Shown here: positions 8,851 to 18,251 of the stretch, piece after piece
Layout of the letters: each line of letters starts with the position of its first letter
Numbering within the stretch: the first letter of the stretch is position 1
NCBI RefSeq assembly: GCF_001434895.1
Contig: NZ_AZEE01000028.1
Span: forward strand, 372,502 to 436,501
Direction: 5' to 3'
Origin: Secundilactobacillus odoratitofui DSM 19909 = JCM 15043
Lineage (GTDB): Bacteria > Bacillota > Bacilli > Lactobacillales > Lactobacillaceae
DNA length: 64,000 bases
Notes under the pieces: model-generated
Databases searched by the model: none
Told to the model about the DNA's origin: nothing
Seen by the model: only the letters and a program-made list of their open reading frames with translations
Position numbers and translations under genes: made by a program

Positions 8851-10164
8851 ATGAGTCTGGTTAACGTTTCTTTCATGGTGCTTGCAAGTATTTTAGTCTT
8901 ATTCATGACGCCCGGTTTAGCTTTCTTCTATGGCGGTCTGGTTTCTAAACGTAACGTGGTCAACACAATGTTGTCGGTCTTCGTCATGACCGGTGTCGCC
9001 ATCATGTTATGGGTGGTGATTGGCTATTCATTATCATTCGTGGGCGATCACGGTGGGGTCATCGGTAATCTATCTCATCCGTTCATGAGCCACCTTAATC
9101 TGAACGCCCTTACCGCCACTAAGATTCCAGTTGGCCTGTATTCACTTTTCCAAATGATGTTTGCGATTATCACGCCAGCACTCTTCGTTGGTGCAGTCGT
9201 TGGTCGAATCCGGTTTAAATTTCTACTGCTCTTTTTAGTTGCTTGGTCCATTTTAGTGTACTATCCGATGGTGCACTTAGTCTGGAGTCCGAATGGATTA
9301 CTCGCCAAAATTGGCACGGTTGACTTTGCGGGTGGGACAGTTGTTCATATTAACGCCGGGGTGACCGCCTTTGTCCTGTCGGCCTTTCTCGGCAAACGAA
9401 TTAAATTTGGTGACATACCACATACTCACTACAACTTACCGTGGGTGCTGTTGGGAACAACCATTTTATGGATTGGCTGGTATGGTTTTAACGCCGGTTC
9501 AGCTCTGGGTGTCAATAACGTGGCGATTCAAGCAACCATCACCACCACGGTTGCTACAGCCACCGCCATGGTGACCTGGTTATTCTTAGATATGTCTCTA
9601 AAAGGCAAGCCAACGTTGGTGGGGGTTTGTACCGGGACACTTTGCGGTCTAGTTGGCATCACCCCTGCTGCTGGTTTTGTCACCATTAGTGGTGCATTTT
9701 GGATCGGCATGATTGCCACCTTTGGGAGTTATTATTTTGTAACAGTTTTGAAAGATCGAATCGGTGTGGATGACGCACTGGATGCTTTTGGCTGTCATGG
9801 TGTGAGCGGGATTATTGGTAGCATCGCAACCGGACTCTTTGCAACCCGGTCAGTCAACAGTAGTTTATCAACTAACGGTTTATTCTACGGTGGCGGATTT
9901 CATCTATTTGGTATTCAAGTGGCCGCAACAGTTGTAACCATTTGCTTCGTAACGATCATGGGCATCGTGATCATCAAAGGCTTACAACTTATCATGCCAA
10001 TGCGGGTCGACAGTGTTGAAGAAAAGTTGGGCCTAGACAAGGGTGAACATGGCGAAGAAGCCGATTACGCCATTGATTTGAGTGAAGATGTTGCTCGAAC
10101 ACAAAGTGATCTGAGTCTATACGCAACTGAGTTTAAAGGTCAAACGGCACATTTGCGTCACTGA
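8851..10164 (+). CDS. amtB: Ammonium transporter, AmtB family
   Basis: 437-residue integral membrane protein with about 11 hydrophobic segments. Family signatures are FMTPGLAFFYGGLV in the first helix, FAGGTVVHINAGVTAF (first pore His in VVHINAG) and DDALDAFGCHGVSGIIGSIATG (second pore His in CHGV). It carries ammonium/ammonia across the cell membrane. ATG at 8851 is preferred over an in-frame GTG three codons earlier because AAGAGAGAAG lies eight bases before it. No PII (glnK) gene lies next to it, unlike the common amtB-glnK pairing, so control by PII is not evident here. Confidence 0.95.
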   Translation: MSLVNVSFMVLASILVLFMTPGLAFFYGGLVSKRNVVNTMLSVFVMTGVAIMLWVVIGYSLSFVGDHGGVIGNLSHPFMSHLNLNALTATKIPVGLYSLFQMMFAIITPALFVGAVVGRIRFKFLLLFLVAWSILVYYPMVHLVWSPNGLLAKIGTVDFAGGTVVHINAGVTAFVLSAFLGKRIKFGDIPHTHYNLPWVLLGTTILWIGWYGFNAGSALGVNNVAIQATITTTVATATAMVTWLFLDMSLKGKPTLVGVCTGTLCGLVGITPAAGFVTISGAFWIGMIATFGSYYFVTVLKDRIGVDDALDAFGCHGVSGIIGSIATGLFATRSVNSSLSTNGLFYGGGFHLFGIQVAATVVTICFVTIMGIVIIKGLQLIMPMRVDSVEEKLGLDKGEHGEEADYAIDLSEDVARTQSDLSLYATEFKGQTAHLRH

Positions 10165-10181
10165 TCTGACTCACCATCCGG

Positions 10182-10187
10182 TATAAT
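10182..10187 (+). promoter_or_regulatory. -10 element for the Nudix gene
   Basis: A perfect TATAAT lies 33 bases before the Nudix start codon; no good -35 was seen at the expected distance. Confidence 0.45.
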
Positions 10188-10220
10188 GTAAGTATTAAAT
10201 CGGATGATGGAGTGATAATG

Positions 10221-10703
10221 ATGAGCCTAAAGCGAACCGAACCAGTTGAACTTGTGAATATGTGCATGATTTACAACCCCGATACGAATGAAGTCCTCGT
10301 TGAAGACAAAACGGACGTTGCTTGGAAATTCGGTCACACCTTTCCTGGTGGTCACGTTGAAGTTAATGAGCCTTTGGCCGATGCCATGATTCGTGAAGTG
10401 TATGAAGAAACAGGCCTCAAGATTAGTCATCTTGAGGCCTGCGGTACCGTGGAATGGTTTGATAAAACTGAAGGTTACCGAAAAATCGGCTTTTTATACC
10501 GGACGTCACATTTCAGTGGGAATTTGATTCAAGGCAACGAAGGACAGCTTACTTGGCTGCCAATTACTGACTTAACCGTTGAAAATACGGCAGAGAGTTT
10601 TATGGAGATGCTCGCCATTTTCACCCAAGCAATGGCCATTTCGGCCACGTCATCAACCATGAACGGACCATTAACGTTAACTGCCAACGAACATGACGAT
10701 TAG
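10221..10703 (+). CDS. Nudix hydrolase (possible 8-oxo-dGTP diphosphatase)
   Basis: 160-residue cytosolic hydrolase of nucleoside-diphosphate derivatives. The Nudix box is complete (GGHVEVNEPLADAMIREVYEETGL region: GxHVE, then REVYEETG with the metal-binding glutamates). Family homologues of this size and sequence style are often annotated MutT/YtkD-like 8-oxo-dGTPases, but the substrate is not shown by the sequence. The start is ATG 10221 with GGAG eight bases before; ATG 10218 is also possible. Its 3' end overlaps the convergent CPBP gene by 27 bases. Confidence 0.85.
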   Translation: MSLKRTEPVELVNMCMIYNPDTNEVLVEDKTDVAWKFGHTFPGGHVEVNEPLADAMIREVYEETGLKISHLEACGTVEWFDKTEGYRKIGFLYRTSHFSGNLIQGNEGQLTWLPITDLTVENTAESFMEMLAIFTQAMAISATSSTMNGPLTLTANEHDD

Positions 10704-11345
10704 AAGGTCCCAGACTGAGTGTGCAATAATGCCCGGCCAAAGGGACCGACTTTTTAAGAATAACCAGCCAAATAGGTAACCAAGTAAGCCGACGGTAATC
10801 AGCTGACTCACGATGGTCATCAAACTGAGTGCAGGATAGGTCGTGAGATAACGGGGCAGGTGAATCAAAGCAAATAGCACGGCTTGGATAACAAGCGCCA
10901 TTTGCTGATTGTCTACGAGTGGCCGAATTCGATTCAAAAAATAGCCCCGGAAAAGCGTTTCTTCGCAAATTCCCACCACCAAAAAGTCCTGGCCTAATTT
11001 TTCCGGTGTAAAAGTTGATTGAATTTGTAGTTGCTGTTTTTGAATCAAGGTCACGCCTAAAACATAGACCAACATTAACCCAAGCGTGATATAAAGTGGC
11101 GAAAAACGCCAATTAACCTTAAACGGTTGCTGCACCGCGAGCGCCTCTGGTTTAGTTCGGCGAATGAGCACGAGCCCAACCACCAACCAGCCCACTAATT
11201 TAACACTGTCTATGATGATTTCTTGCGTCCAGCCAGTTGATAAGTTGTTGACTGGCACGTTAATAAACACTTGGATGATGAACCAAAATAAAAAGAAGTA
11301 GCCATATTGATACAGTAGTTGACGGCCCTGACGTTGATGAATCAT
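10677..11345 (-). CDS. CPBP family intramembrane glutamic endopeptidase (Abi/CAAX type)
   Basis: 222-residue membrane protein with about six to seven hydrophobic helices. The CPBP motifs are present: EExxxR in ICEETLFRGYFLNRI, the FxxxH pair in FALIHLP, and a last histidine in AHSVWD. In lactic acid bacteria such proteins are associated with bacteriocin self-immunity or prenyl-type proteolysis, but no bacteriocin gene is nearby. The AAGGAGG site supports the ATG at 11345. It runs convergent to and overlaps the Nudix gene. Confidence 0.87.
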   Translation of the reverse strand: MIHQRQGRQLLYQYGYFFLFWFIIQVFINVPVNNLSTGWTQEIIIDSVKLVGWLVVGLVLIRRTKPEALAVQQPFKVNWRFSPLYITLGLMLVYVLGVTLIQKQQLQIQSTFTPEKLGQDFLVVGICEETLFRGYFLNRIRPLVDNQQMALVIQAVLFALIHLPRYLTTYPALSLMTIVSQLITVGLLGYLFGWLFLKSRSLWPGIIAHSVWDLLIVMFVGS

Positions 11346-11437
11346 GAATTTCCTCCTTACATTTCGCTGTTATTTAGTTTAGCACGTTGCACCAATCCGA
11401 TGGTTAAGTTGACAATAAATTAAAAAAAAGTCATTTT

Positions 11438-11470
11438 TTACTTTACTAACAAAAAGTAAGCTGATATACT
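11438..11470 (+). promoter_or_regulatory. Promoter with overlapping inverted repeat for the nitroreductase gene
   Basis: TTTACT (11442-11447) and TATACT (11465-11470) are 17 bases apart, with a TGA extension before the -10. An inverted repeat TTACTTT / AAAGTAA (11438-11444 and 11453-11459) covers the -35 and the spacer, as expected for a repressor operator. Confidence 0.65.
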
Positions 11471-11518
11471 ATTTTTTGTAAACAAATTGAAAACAACTTT
11501 ACTGGAGGATTTTTACAC

Positions 11519-12121
11519 ATGAAAGAAGAACTTTTAAACTTAGCGAAACAACGTCGCTCAATCTACGCTTTAGGCCGCAATGTAACCACCAGCGAAGAAG
11601 AATTAGCTACACTAATCAAAGAAAACATTAAGTGGGTCCCAACCCCATTTAACAACCAAACAACTCGTGCCGTTATTTTATTCGGTGACAAGCACGAACA
11701 ACTCTGGGACATCGTTGGCAAGCGTTTGAAGTCAGAAGTACCAACTGAAGAAGCTTACCAAAAGACCCTTCAAAAGATCAACGGCTTTAAGTCAGCTTTT
11801 GGAACGGTGCTCTTCTACACTGATATGGACATCGTTCACCAATTTGAAAACGACTTTGCATTGTACGCTGACAACTTTGCTGATTGGGCTGAACAAGCAC
11901 AAGGTAACGCACAATTTGCCGTTTGGACTAGCTTAGCTGAAAACGGCATTGGTGCTAACCTGCAACATTACAACCCACTGATCGATGACCTCGTGAAGGA
12001 TGCCTTCAACATTCCAGATAGCTGGAAGTTACGTGCACAATTAGACTTTGGTTCGATTGAAGCACCAGCCGGCGAAAAGGAATTTATGGACGACAATGAT
12101 CGTTTTAAAGTTCTCAAGTAA
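11519..12121 (+). CDS. Nitroreductase family protein (NAD(P)H, FMN)
   Basis: 200-residue flavin oxidoreductase of the HcrA/YdgI-like branch. It starts with the FMN-binding segment KQRRSIYALGRN and carries WVPTPFNNQTTRAVILFG and the late NPLIDDLVKDAFNIPDSWKL block. Members reduce nitro compounds, quinones or other electrophiles with NAD(P)H, and are often induced by thiol or quinone stress. GGAGG precedes the ATG. Monocistronic: it has its own promoter with a possible operator and its own terminator. Confidence 0.88.
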   Translation: MKEELLNLAKQRRSIYALGRNVTTSEEELATLIKENIKWVPTPFNNQTTRAVILFGDKHEQLWDIVGKRLKSEVPTEEAYQKTLQKINGFKSAFGTVLFYTDMDIVHQFENDFALYADNFADWAEQAQGNAQFAVWTSLAENGIGANLQHYNPLIDDLVKDAFNIPDSWKLRAQLDFGSIEAPAGEKEFMDDNDRFKVLK

Positions 12122-12130
12122 TTTAAACTT

Positions 12131-12165
12131 AAAAGCAGTTGCCGCTTGATGGCAACTGCTTTTTT
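12131..12165 (+). terminator. Terminator of the nitroreductase gene
   Basis: 13-bp perfect arms AAAAGCAGTTGCC / GGCAACTGCTTTT with a 7-base loop and a T run. Confidence 0.93.
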
Positions 12166-12297
12166 ACATATTCATACAATAATCGTCCTTCAAACCTTTA
12201 AAGAAATCATCATTTCAGTTTGAAAACTGGCCAACAGCTGACCGTGATAGTATGCTAGAATTAATTGAAATCAATTTGTTTAAGGAGAGGTAATGAG

Positions 12298-13410
12298 ATG
12301 AAGAGAAAAATCGCAATTATTGGTGGCGGTATTGTTGGTGCAAGTGCAGCCTACTATTTAAGTCAGTTACCAGGCGGTGATCAACTTAGCGTCACGTTGT
12401 ACGATGATGGCGTAGGCCAAGCCACTAAGGCGGCCGCAGGGATTATTTCACCGTGGCTCTCAAAACGACGCAACCAGCAATGGTATCAGCTAGCTAAAGA
12501 CGGTGCAACCACGCTGATGACACTTGCCAGAAAAGCCAATCTATCGACGGATATCTATCATCAAACCGGTACCATCGTGACCCGGACGAATGAAAAGGAC
12601 CTAAAAGATCTTTATGAACTAGCTCAAACACGACGCCATGAGGCACCCGACATGGGCGAAGTCGAATTACTAACCGCTCAAGAAGTTCAAAAACGGTTAC
12701 CATTGCTAACCAATCCACAACCAGGCATCTTCGTCAGTGGTGGTGCTCGGATCGACGGTGAGGCCTTCATTTCAGAATTACTCACCCAAGCGCAACGCGT
12801 TAACCTGACTGTTAAACAAGAACGCGTCACACTGGACGCCACTGGAAATATTTTAGCGTCAGCTGGCACGCAACGATTTGATAATGTAATTCTAGCTGCC
12901 GGTGCCTGGCTAAAAGATTTAATTGAACCACTTGGCTTGACTGCGGATGTCCGTCCTCAAAAAGGCCAGCTAATCGAGCTTATTGTGCCAGATTATCCAA
13001 CCCAAGAAAATATGCCAGTTTTAATGCCAGAAGGCGAACGTGATTTCATTCCGTTTGGCCACGGTAAGTTAATTGTGGGCGCAACCCATGATGATGAAGG
13101 TCAATTTGACCTCAACATTACCCAAGAAGCGACCGATGACTTACTGAAGAGTGCCCAACACTTTGATCAGTCGCTGACCCGAGATCATCTGGTTCAAAGC
13201 AAAGTGGGTACTCGAGCATACACGCCGGACTTCTCACCATTCTTTGGTCGATTAACCAGTCACCCGCACTTATTAGTTGCCAGTGGCTTAGGCGCTTCTG
13301 GTTTAACAACCGGGCCACTGATTGGTCGTTTATTAGCCGGAACACTACTCTATGGTGGCACACCGGACTGGTCAAATTACGAAAAAAACCTCAGCCATTA
13401 TATTCACTAA
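12298..13410 (+). CDS. FAD-dependent amino acid/glycine oxidase-like oxidoreductase (DadA/ThiO family)
   Basis: 370-residue flavoprotein. The N-terminal dinucleotide-binding motif IIGGGIVGASAAYYL is followed by the FAD contact QATKAAAGIISPW; the C-terminal LLVASGLGASGLTTGPLIGRLLAG is the second FAD-binding stretch typical of the D-amino acid oxidase fold. It probably oxidises a small amine or amino acid, but the substrate is unknown. The ATG at 12298 has AAGGAGAGG 7 bases upstream. Its last four bases overlap the convergent RNase H-like gene. Confidence 0.88.
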   Translation: MKRKIAIIGGGIVGASAAYYLSQLPGGDQLSVTLYDDGVGQATKAAAGIISPWLSKRRNQQWYQLAKDGATTLMTLARKANLSTDIYHQTGTIVTRTNEKDLKDLYELAQTRRHEAPDMGEVELLTAQEVQKRLPLLTNPQPGIFVSGGARIDGEAFISELLTQAQRVNLTVKQERVTLDATGNILASAGTQRFDNVILAAGAWLKDLIEPLGLTADVRPQKGQLIELIVPDYPTQENMPVLMPEGERDFIPFGHGKLIVGATHDDEGQFDLNITQEATDDLLKSAQHFDQSLTRDHLVQSKVGTRAYTPDFSPFFGRLTSHPHLLVASGLGASGLTTGPLIGRLLAGTLLYGGTPDWSNYEKNLSHYIH

Positions 13411-13802
13411 CCCATGTGAAGGGCTTGTTGCGCGAGGTGATGGGCACCCTGGTTCTGTTTTTCGGGCACCCACTGTGTCACAACGATTGCGAAGCGTTGA
13501 TGAAGTGCCAGCAATTCATCAACCTGGGCTTGATAGTGTTTCGCATAGTGCTTTAGCAGACTATCTGCTACGATTTTAGAATCGGTAAAGTATCGCACCG
13601 TGGTTTGAGAAGCAGTGTCACCTAACAGTGTCATTAATGCTTTAAACCCAGCCAAGGCAGCCGCAAATTCCGCTTGATGGTTATCACCATTTGGCAAAAC
13701 CTGCTTCAACTGTTGTTGTTTACCGTCATGAATAATTAAAATACCGGCGGCACTTCGACCCGAATCGGTCTCAGTGGCTGCATCCGTATACAAAGTAAAC
13801 AT
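13407..13802 (-). CDS. RNase HI-like (reverse-transcriptase-like) protein
   Basis: 131-residue protein with the ribonuclease H fold. The acidic residues are seen in FTLYTDAATE (Asp), HQAEFAAALAGF (Glu) and RYFTDSKIV (Asp). The fourth, late Asp of classical RNase HI is replaced by His in NQGAHHLAQQAL, as in several RNase H-like proteins of uncertain activity. The ATG at 13802 is chosen over upstream starts because the fold begins there and GAAAGG lies before it. The longer frame would run into the divergent ebsA gene. Confidence 0.82.
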   Translation of the reverse strand: MFTLYTDAATETDSGRSAAGILIIHDGKQQQLKQVLPNGDNHQAEFAAALAGFKALMTLLGDTASQTTVRYFTDSKIVADSLLKHYAKHYQAQVDELLALHQRFAIVVTQWVPEKQNQGAHHLAQQALHMG

Positions 13803-14229
13803 CTTATCCAACCTTTCGAAATGGGGTATTCTCATCATAAAACAAAAGCGACAATTTTTATACCAACCTGGACCACTCAGCAGTGTCATTTTATGGAGCT
13901 GGACGTTCAGTCTACTATTCTTGAGCCTCATTTTGGCGCTAGAATTGCCAACTAACTTACAGTGGATTCCGTATGTACTAGGAGCACTCTTTTTAATTTT
14001 CAGCTGGGCACAAGTTCACTTTCGACACATTTATCTGGAAAATGATACCATTCGGGTTAGCCGGGTCATTAACCATCGTTGGGTCGACATTCATTTAAAG
14101 GATGTTCAAAACGTGCATGTCTCCAAATACCGCTTGGGTTTTGTGTATGGCGGCAAAATTTATCAGTTTTTGCTACCGGTTAACTCCGTCATTGAATTGA
14201 ATAACATTATTGAAGAAACACAACGTTAA
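13774..14229 (+). CDS. ebsA: EbsA family protein
   Basis: About 130-150-residue membrane-associated protein of the EbsA family found in enterococci and lactobacilli (named for its locus near aggregation-substance genes; function poorly known). Conserved-looking start region FLYQPGPLSSVILWSW, two hydrophobic helices (LLFLSLILAL, and YVLGALFLIFSW), then a PH-like beta part (YLENDTIRVSRVINHRWVDI, VSKYRLGFVYGGK). The start is unclear: the only in-frame ATG (13774) overlaps the divergent RNase H-like gene, while homology would place the start near 13834-13837, at ATC or ATA codons after a GGGG site. The coordinates given are the upper bound. It is followed closely by fhs. Confidence 0.7.
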   Translation: MAASVYKVNILSNLSKWGILIIKQKRQFLYQPGPLSSVILWSWTFSLLFLSLILALELPTNLQWIPYVLGALFLIFSWAQVHFRHIYLENDTIRVSRVINHRWVDIHLKDVQNVHVSKYRLGFVYGGKIYQFLLPVNSVIELNNIIEETQR

Positions 14230-14244
14230 CTTAGGAGGGCCAAA

Positions 14245-15903
14245 TTGAACGATATTGAAATTTCACAGGCTGCGACAACCGCGCCAATTACAGAAATTGC
14301 ACAAACTTTAGGTCTAACACCAGATCAAATTGAGCCATACGGTAACAACAAGGCCAAAATTAAATTACCGGTGACTGGTGATACAAAGAATTCCAAACTT
14401 ATTTTAGTGACGTCTATCAACCCCACACCAGCTGGTGAGGGTAAGTCGACGGTCACAGTTGGTCTAGGTGACGCTTTAAAACGCCAGGGTAAAAAAGTGG
14501 CGATTGCGTTACGTGAGCCTTCTCTAGGACCCGTCATGGGAATGAAGGGTGGTGCAACCGGTGGCGGATATGCACAAGTGATTCCGATGGAAGATATTAA
14601 CCTGCACTTCACTGGTGACATGCACGCCCTCACTGAGGCTCATGATACATTGTCAGCTCTAATTGATAATCATATTCAGCAGGGCAACGCACTCAATATC
14701 GATCCGCGCCAAATTATCTGGAAACGCGTGCTGGACATTAACGACCGTGCGCTTCGTCAAACTGTGATTGGTTTAGGTGGCCGTACCTCAGGCGTTCCTC
14801 GACAAGACGGGTTTGATATCACAGTGGCCAGCGAATTAATGGCGATTTTATGCTTGAGTAAGGATCTAGCTGACTTGAAAGCCCGAATCAACCGCATTGT
14901 AATTGGTTACAATTATGATAAGGAACCTGTGACCGTTGCTGATTTAAAGGTCGCCGGCGCAATTACATTACTACTCAAAGACGCCATTAAACCGAATTTG
15001 GTTCAAACCTTGGAACACACGCCTGCCATTATTCATGGTGGCCCGTTTGCCAATATTGCCCATGGCTGTAACTCAGTACTAGCCACCCAAACTGCACTCA
15101 AATTGGCAGATTATGTCGTCACAGAAGGCGGCTTTGGTGCCGATCTTGGTGGTGAGAAGTTCATGGATATCAAGACCCCCGTGCTGGGCAAAACGCCAGA
15201 TGCCGTGGTGGTAGTGGCAACTGTCCGGGCCTTAAAATACAATGGTGGTGTCGCTAAAACTGATTTGGAAGCTGAAAACCTCGACGCCTTAGCCAAGGGA
15301 TCTGCCAACTTGAGCCGACACGTTCAAAGCATGCAACACTATGGTGTACCCGTTATCGTTGCAGTTAACCGCTTTACGTCTGATACCGATGCTGAAATCA
15401 AACAACTGTTAGACTTTATCCACGATACACTGCACGTGCCCGCTTACGATACCACGGTCTGGGCCAACGGTGGTGGGGGCGCACTTAGTCTAGCTGACGC
15501 TGTCGTATCTGCGACAGCCAAATCGCAGGCGTTCAACCCACTCTACCAGCCTGAAGATGACCTAATGACCAAAATGACAGCGATTGTGCAAAATATCTAT
15601 GGTGGCAAAGACGTCGAACTAGAACCCAAAGCCAAGCGTCAACTTAAGACGTTTGCAAAATACGGCTGGGACAAGTTACCCGTCTGCATGGCAAAAACCC
15701 AGTATTCATTGTCGGATAACGCAAAATTGTTAGGTGCGCCAACTGACTTTACAATTCATGTCCGGGAATTCGTGCCAAAACTTGGTGCTGGGTTCATCGT
15801 TGCCATGACGGGAAATGTTTTGACCATGCCAGGGTTACCAAAACATCCGGCAGCCTTAGATATGGATATTACCGCTGATGGTAAAATTACTGGTTTATTT
15901 TAA
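14245..15903 (+). CDS. fhs: Formate--tetrahydrofolate ligase
   Basis: 552-residue cytosolic enzyme that makes 10-formyl-THF from formate, ATP and THF for purine and fMet synthesis. The ATP-binding loop [18 protein letters not shown], the downstream [20 protein letters not shown] and the C-terminal [17 protein letters not shown] are typical. Length is normal. It starts at TTG 14245, six bases after a perfect AGGAGG. It is likely cotranscribed with ebsA (15 bases apart). folD, the next one-carbon enzyme, lies elsewhere in this window (36185). Confidence 0.96.
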   Translation: MNDIEISQAATTAPITEIAQTLGLTPDQIEPYGNNKAKIKLPVTGDTKNSKLILVTSINPTPAGEGKSTVTVGLGDALKRQGKKVAIALREPSLGPVMGMKGGATGGGYAQVIPMEDINLHFTGDMHALTEAHDTLSALIDNHIQQGNALNIDPRQIIWKRVLDINDRALRQTVIGLGGRTSGVPRQDGFDITVASELMAILCLSKDLADLKARINRIVIGYNYDKEPVTVADLKVAGAITLLLKDAIKPNLVQTLEHTPAIIHGGPFANIAHGCNSVLATQTALKLADYVVTEGGFGADLGGEKFMDIKTPVLGKTPDAVVVVATVRALKYNGGVAKTDLEAENLDALAKGSANLSRHVQSMQHYGVPVIVAVNRFTSDTDAEIKQLLDFIHDTLHVPAYDTTVWANGGGGALSLADAVVSATAKSQAFNPLYQPEDDLMTKMTAIVQNIYGGKDVELEPKAKRQLKTFAKYGWDKLPVCMAKTQYSLSDNAKLLGAPTDFTIHVREFVPKLGAGFIVAMTGNVLTMPGLPKHPAALDMDITADGKITGLF

Positions 15904-15918
15904 AATTCAGATGATAAG

Positions 15919-15960
15919 CACATTGCTGACCGCTACTGGTTGGCAATGTGTTTTTATTTT
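15919..15960 (+). terminator. Terminator of fhs
   Basis: Hairpin CACATTGC ... GCAATGTG, extended by GACC/GGTT pairing, followed by TTTTTATTTT. Confidence 0.9.
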
Positions 15961-16015
15961 CAACGAAATCATGAAAAGGTTGTGGCCCTAGCCTGCCTAA
16001 CTTGCATAAATTTGC

Positions 16016-16021
16016 TATAAT
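16016..16021 (+). promoter_or_regulatory. -10 element of the lspA-rluD operon
   Basis: TATAAT follows TTTGC. A transcript from here would carry a leader of about 150 bases before the lspA start, holding a small dyad (TCAGT...ACTGA near 16052-16069). No convincing -35 was identified. Confidence 0.45.
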
Positions 16022-16175
16022 AGACTGATATTGAAACGACGTGAGTGCGAGTTGATCAGTCAGGCTAACTGAGGGTATTTCGACCCACAGATTGTTAACT
16101 CAAACCTACAAAATTAGTCGTCAACAAATGGGACCGTTACTGACTGGTATCGCCCACACCAAAGGGGTTTGTAAT

Positions 16176-16637
16176 TTGTTAATTGGAGTATCAACAGTAT
16201 TTATCATTCTTTTATTCATCCTAGATCAGTGGATCAAACATACCGTCGTTGCCACCATCGCACTAGGCGGTACACATACCGTGGTGAGTGGTTTACTGTC
16301 ACTGACCTATATTCGCAATGACGGTGCTGCCTGGAGTATGCTTGCCGGACAACAATGGCTATTTATCATCATCTCGCTAGCAGCTTTGGTCGTGATGATC
16401 TGGTTTTTCATTCATTATCGCCATAATTGGCAGTACGAACTCGGCATTGCTTTCATGATTGCCGGGACGTTAGGCAACTTTTATGATCGATTGGTCAACG
16501 GCTTTGTTGTCGATATGTTCCAACTCGATTTTATCAACTTTCCCATTTTTAACTTTGCCGATAGTTGCCTCACAATTGGCGTAATTTGGATCATGATTGT
16601 GTTGTTTTTGGAAGATCAAGGTGAAAAACATGCCTGA
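16176..16637 (+). CDS. lspA: Lipoprotein signal peptidase II
   Basis: Integral membrane aspartyl protease that removes signal peptides from prolipoproteins. Four hydrophobic segments; catalytic Asp motifs appear in TLGNFYDRLVNGFVVDMF and FNFADSCLTIG, with the NxGAAWS-type block YIRNDGAAWSML. TTG at 16176 gives 153 residues, the family's usual size, and AAAGGGG lies eight bases before it. The frame stays open upstream to 16092, but that extension has no ribosome binding site. It overlaps rluD by eight bases. Confidence 0.93.
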   Translation: MLIGVSTVFIILLFILDQWIKHTVVATIALGGTHTVVSGLLSLTYIRNDGAAWSMLAGQQWLFIIISLAALVVMIWFFIHYRHNWQYELGIAFMIAGTLGNFYDRLVNGFVVDMFQLDFINFPIFNFADSCLTIGVIWIMIVLFLEDQGEKHA

Positions 16638-17577
16638 AACGTTAACCTTTACCATCAAAACTGAAACTGGTCGCCTGGATAAGGTTTTAAGCCAGTTGAT
16701 GCCTGATGAGAGTCGTTCGCAAATCAAACAGGCCATCGAAAATCAATTAGTTTTAGTCAATCAACAAACGGCTAAGCCCAAGTACCAAGTCTTGCCTGGC
16801 GATAAAATTGTCATGACGATTCCAGATCCCGTTGCATTGGATTTAGAACCCGAAAATATTCCACTAGATATTGTCTATGAAGACGATGACGTCATCGTCG
16901 TCAACAAACCAGCCGGCATGGTGGTTCATCCATCACCAGGACACCCGAATCACACATTGGTGAATGCGTTACTTTACCATTCACCACTTTCAACGATCAA
17001 TGGCACCTTTCGTCCAGGCATCGTTCACCGAATTGACAAAGATACGTCCGGTTTACTCATGGTCGCTAAGAACGATCACGCCCACCAGAGCTTAGCCTTG
17101 CAACTCAAAAATAAGACAAACCTCCGAGAATACATTGCGTTGGTCCATGGCGTCATCAAGCAAGATACCGGTGTAATTGATGCACCACTAGGCCGTTCAC
17201 CAAAGGACCGTAAACGCCAAGCCATTGTTGCCGATGGTCGCCACGCCGTCACACATTATCGAGTACTTGAGCGCTACTTGAATTACACGTTGATTTCGTG
17301 TTGGTTAGAGACCGGCCGCACCCACCAGATTCGAGTCCACATGAAATCCATTGGGCATCCCTTAGCAGGTGATCCACTGTATGGGCCACGTAAAACCATT
17401 GCCGGTTCGGGACAATTCTTGCATGCTAAAAAACTGGGGTTCAAACATCCCGTTAGCGGTAAGCAACTCGTCTTTGAAGCGCCGTTACCAGATGATTTTA
17501 AAAAAGTCATCAATCGACTCAGGCGGCAAACACCCGGATTTCAAGTAACCCATACGCAATCCCCAGACGAAGATTGA
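16630..17577 (+). CDS. rluD: RluA/RluD family 23S rRNA pseudouridine synthase
   Basis: 315-residue enzyme converting specific uridines to pseudouridine. An N-terminal S4-like RNA-binding domain (RLDKVLSQLMPDESRSQIKQ) precedes the catalytic domain with VNKPAGMVVHPSPGH and the active-site Asp in HRIDKDTSGLLMVAK. ATG 16630 overlaps the lspA stop, so the two are translationally coupled, the usual lspA-rluD pair. The AAGGTG site lies inside lspA. Exact target positions are inferred from the family. Confidence 0.93.
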   Translation: MPETLTFTIKTETGRLDKVLSQLMPDESRSQIKQAIENQLVLVNQQTAKPKYQVLPGDKIVMTIPDPVALDLEPENIPLDIVYEDDDVIVVNKPAGMVVHPSPGHPNHTLVNALLYHSPLSTINGTFRPGIVHRIDKDTSGLLMVAKNDHAHQSLALQLKNKTNLREYIALVHGVIKQDTGVIDAPLGRSPKDRKRQAIVADGRHAVTHYRVLERYLNYTLISCWLETGRTHQIRVHMKSIGHPLAGDPLYGPRKTIAGSGQFLHAKKLGFKHPVSGKQLVFEAPLPDDFKKVINRLRRQTPGFQVTHTQSPDED

Positions 17578-17580
17578 CAA

Positions 17581-17627
17581 ACCGGTCATTCTTGCATATT
17601 CTGAAATGAGCGTATCTGGTTTATTTA
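17581..17627 (+). terminator. Possible weak terminator/attenuator between rluD and pyrR
   Basis: AAACCGG and TCATT pair with AATGA and CTGGTTT, with a six-base bulge, before the AT-rich TATTTATAAAATAATAATA. I did not find the PyrR anti-antiterminator core (UCCNGNGAGGCU-like) in the spacer. Confidence 0.35.
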
Positions 17628-17630
17628 TAA

Positions 17631-18209
<579 letters not shown>

Positions 18210-18251
18210 AACAACCGTTAAATTTGTAACAAAGATTGGTGGGATCCTAAG

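Noticed and set aside
10621-11112. 163-residue second frame within the CPBP gene
   Set aside because: Shifted-frame shadow; the CPBP frame has the EExxxR and His motifs and the ribosome binding site.
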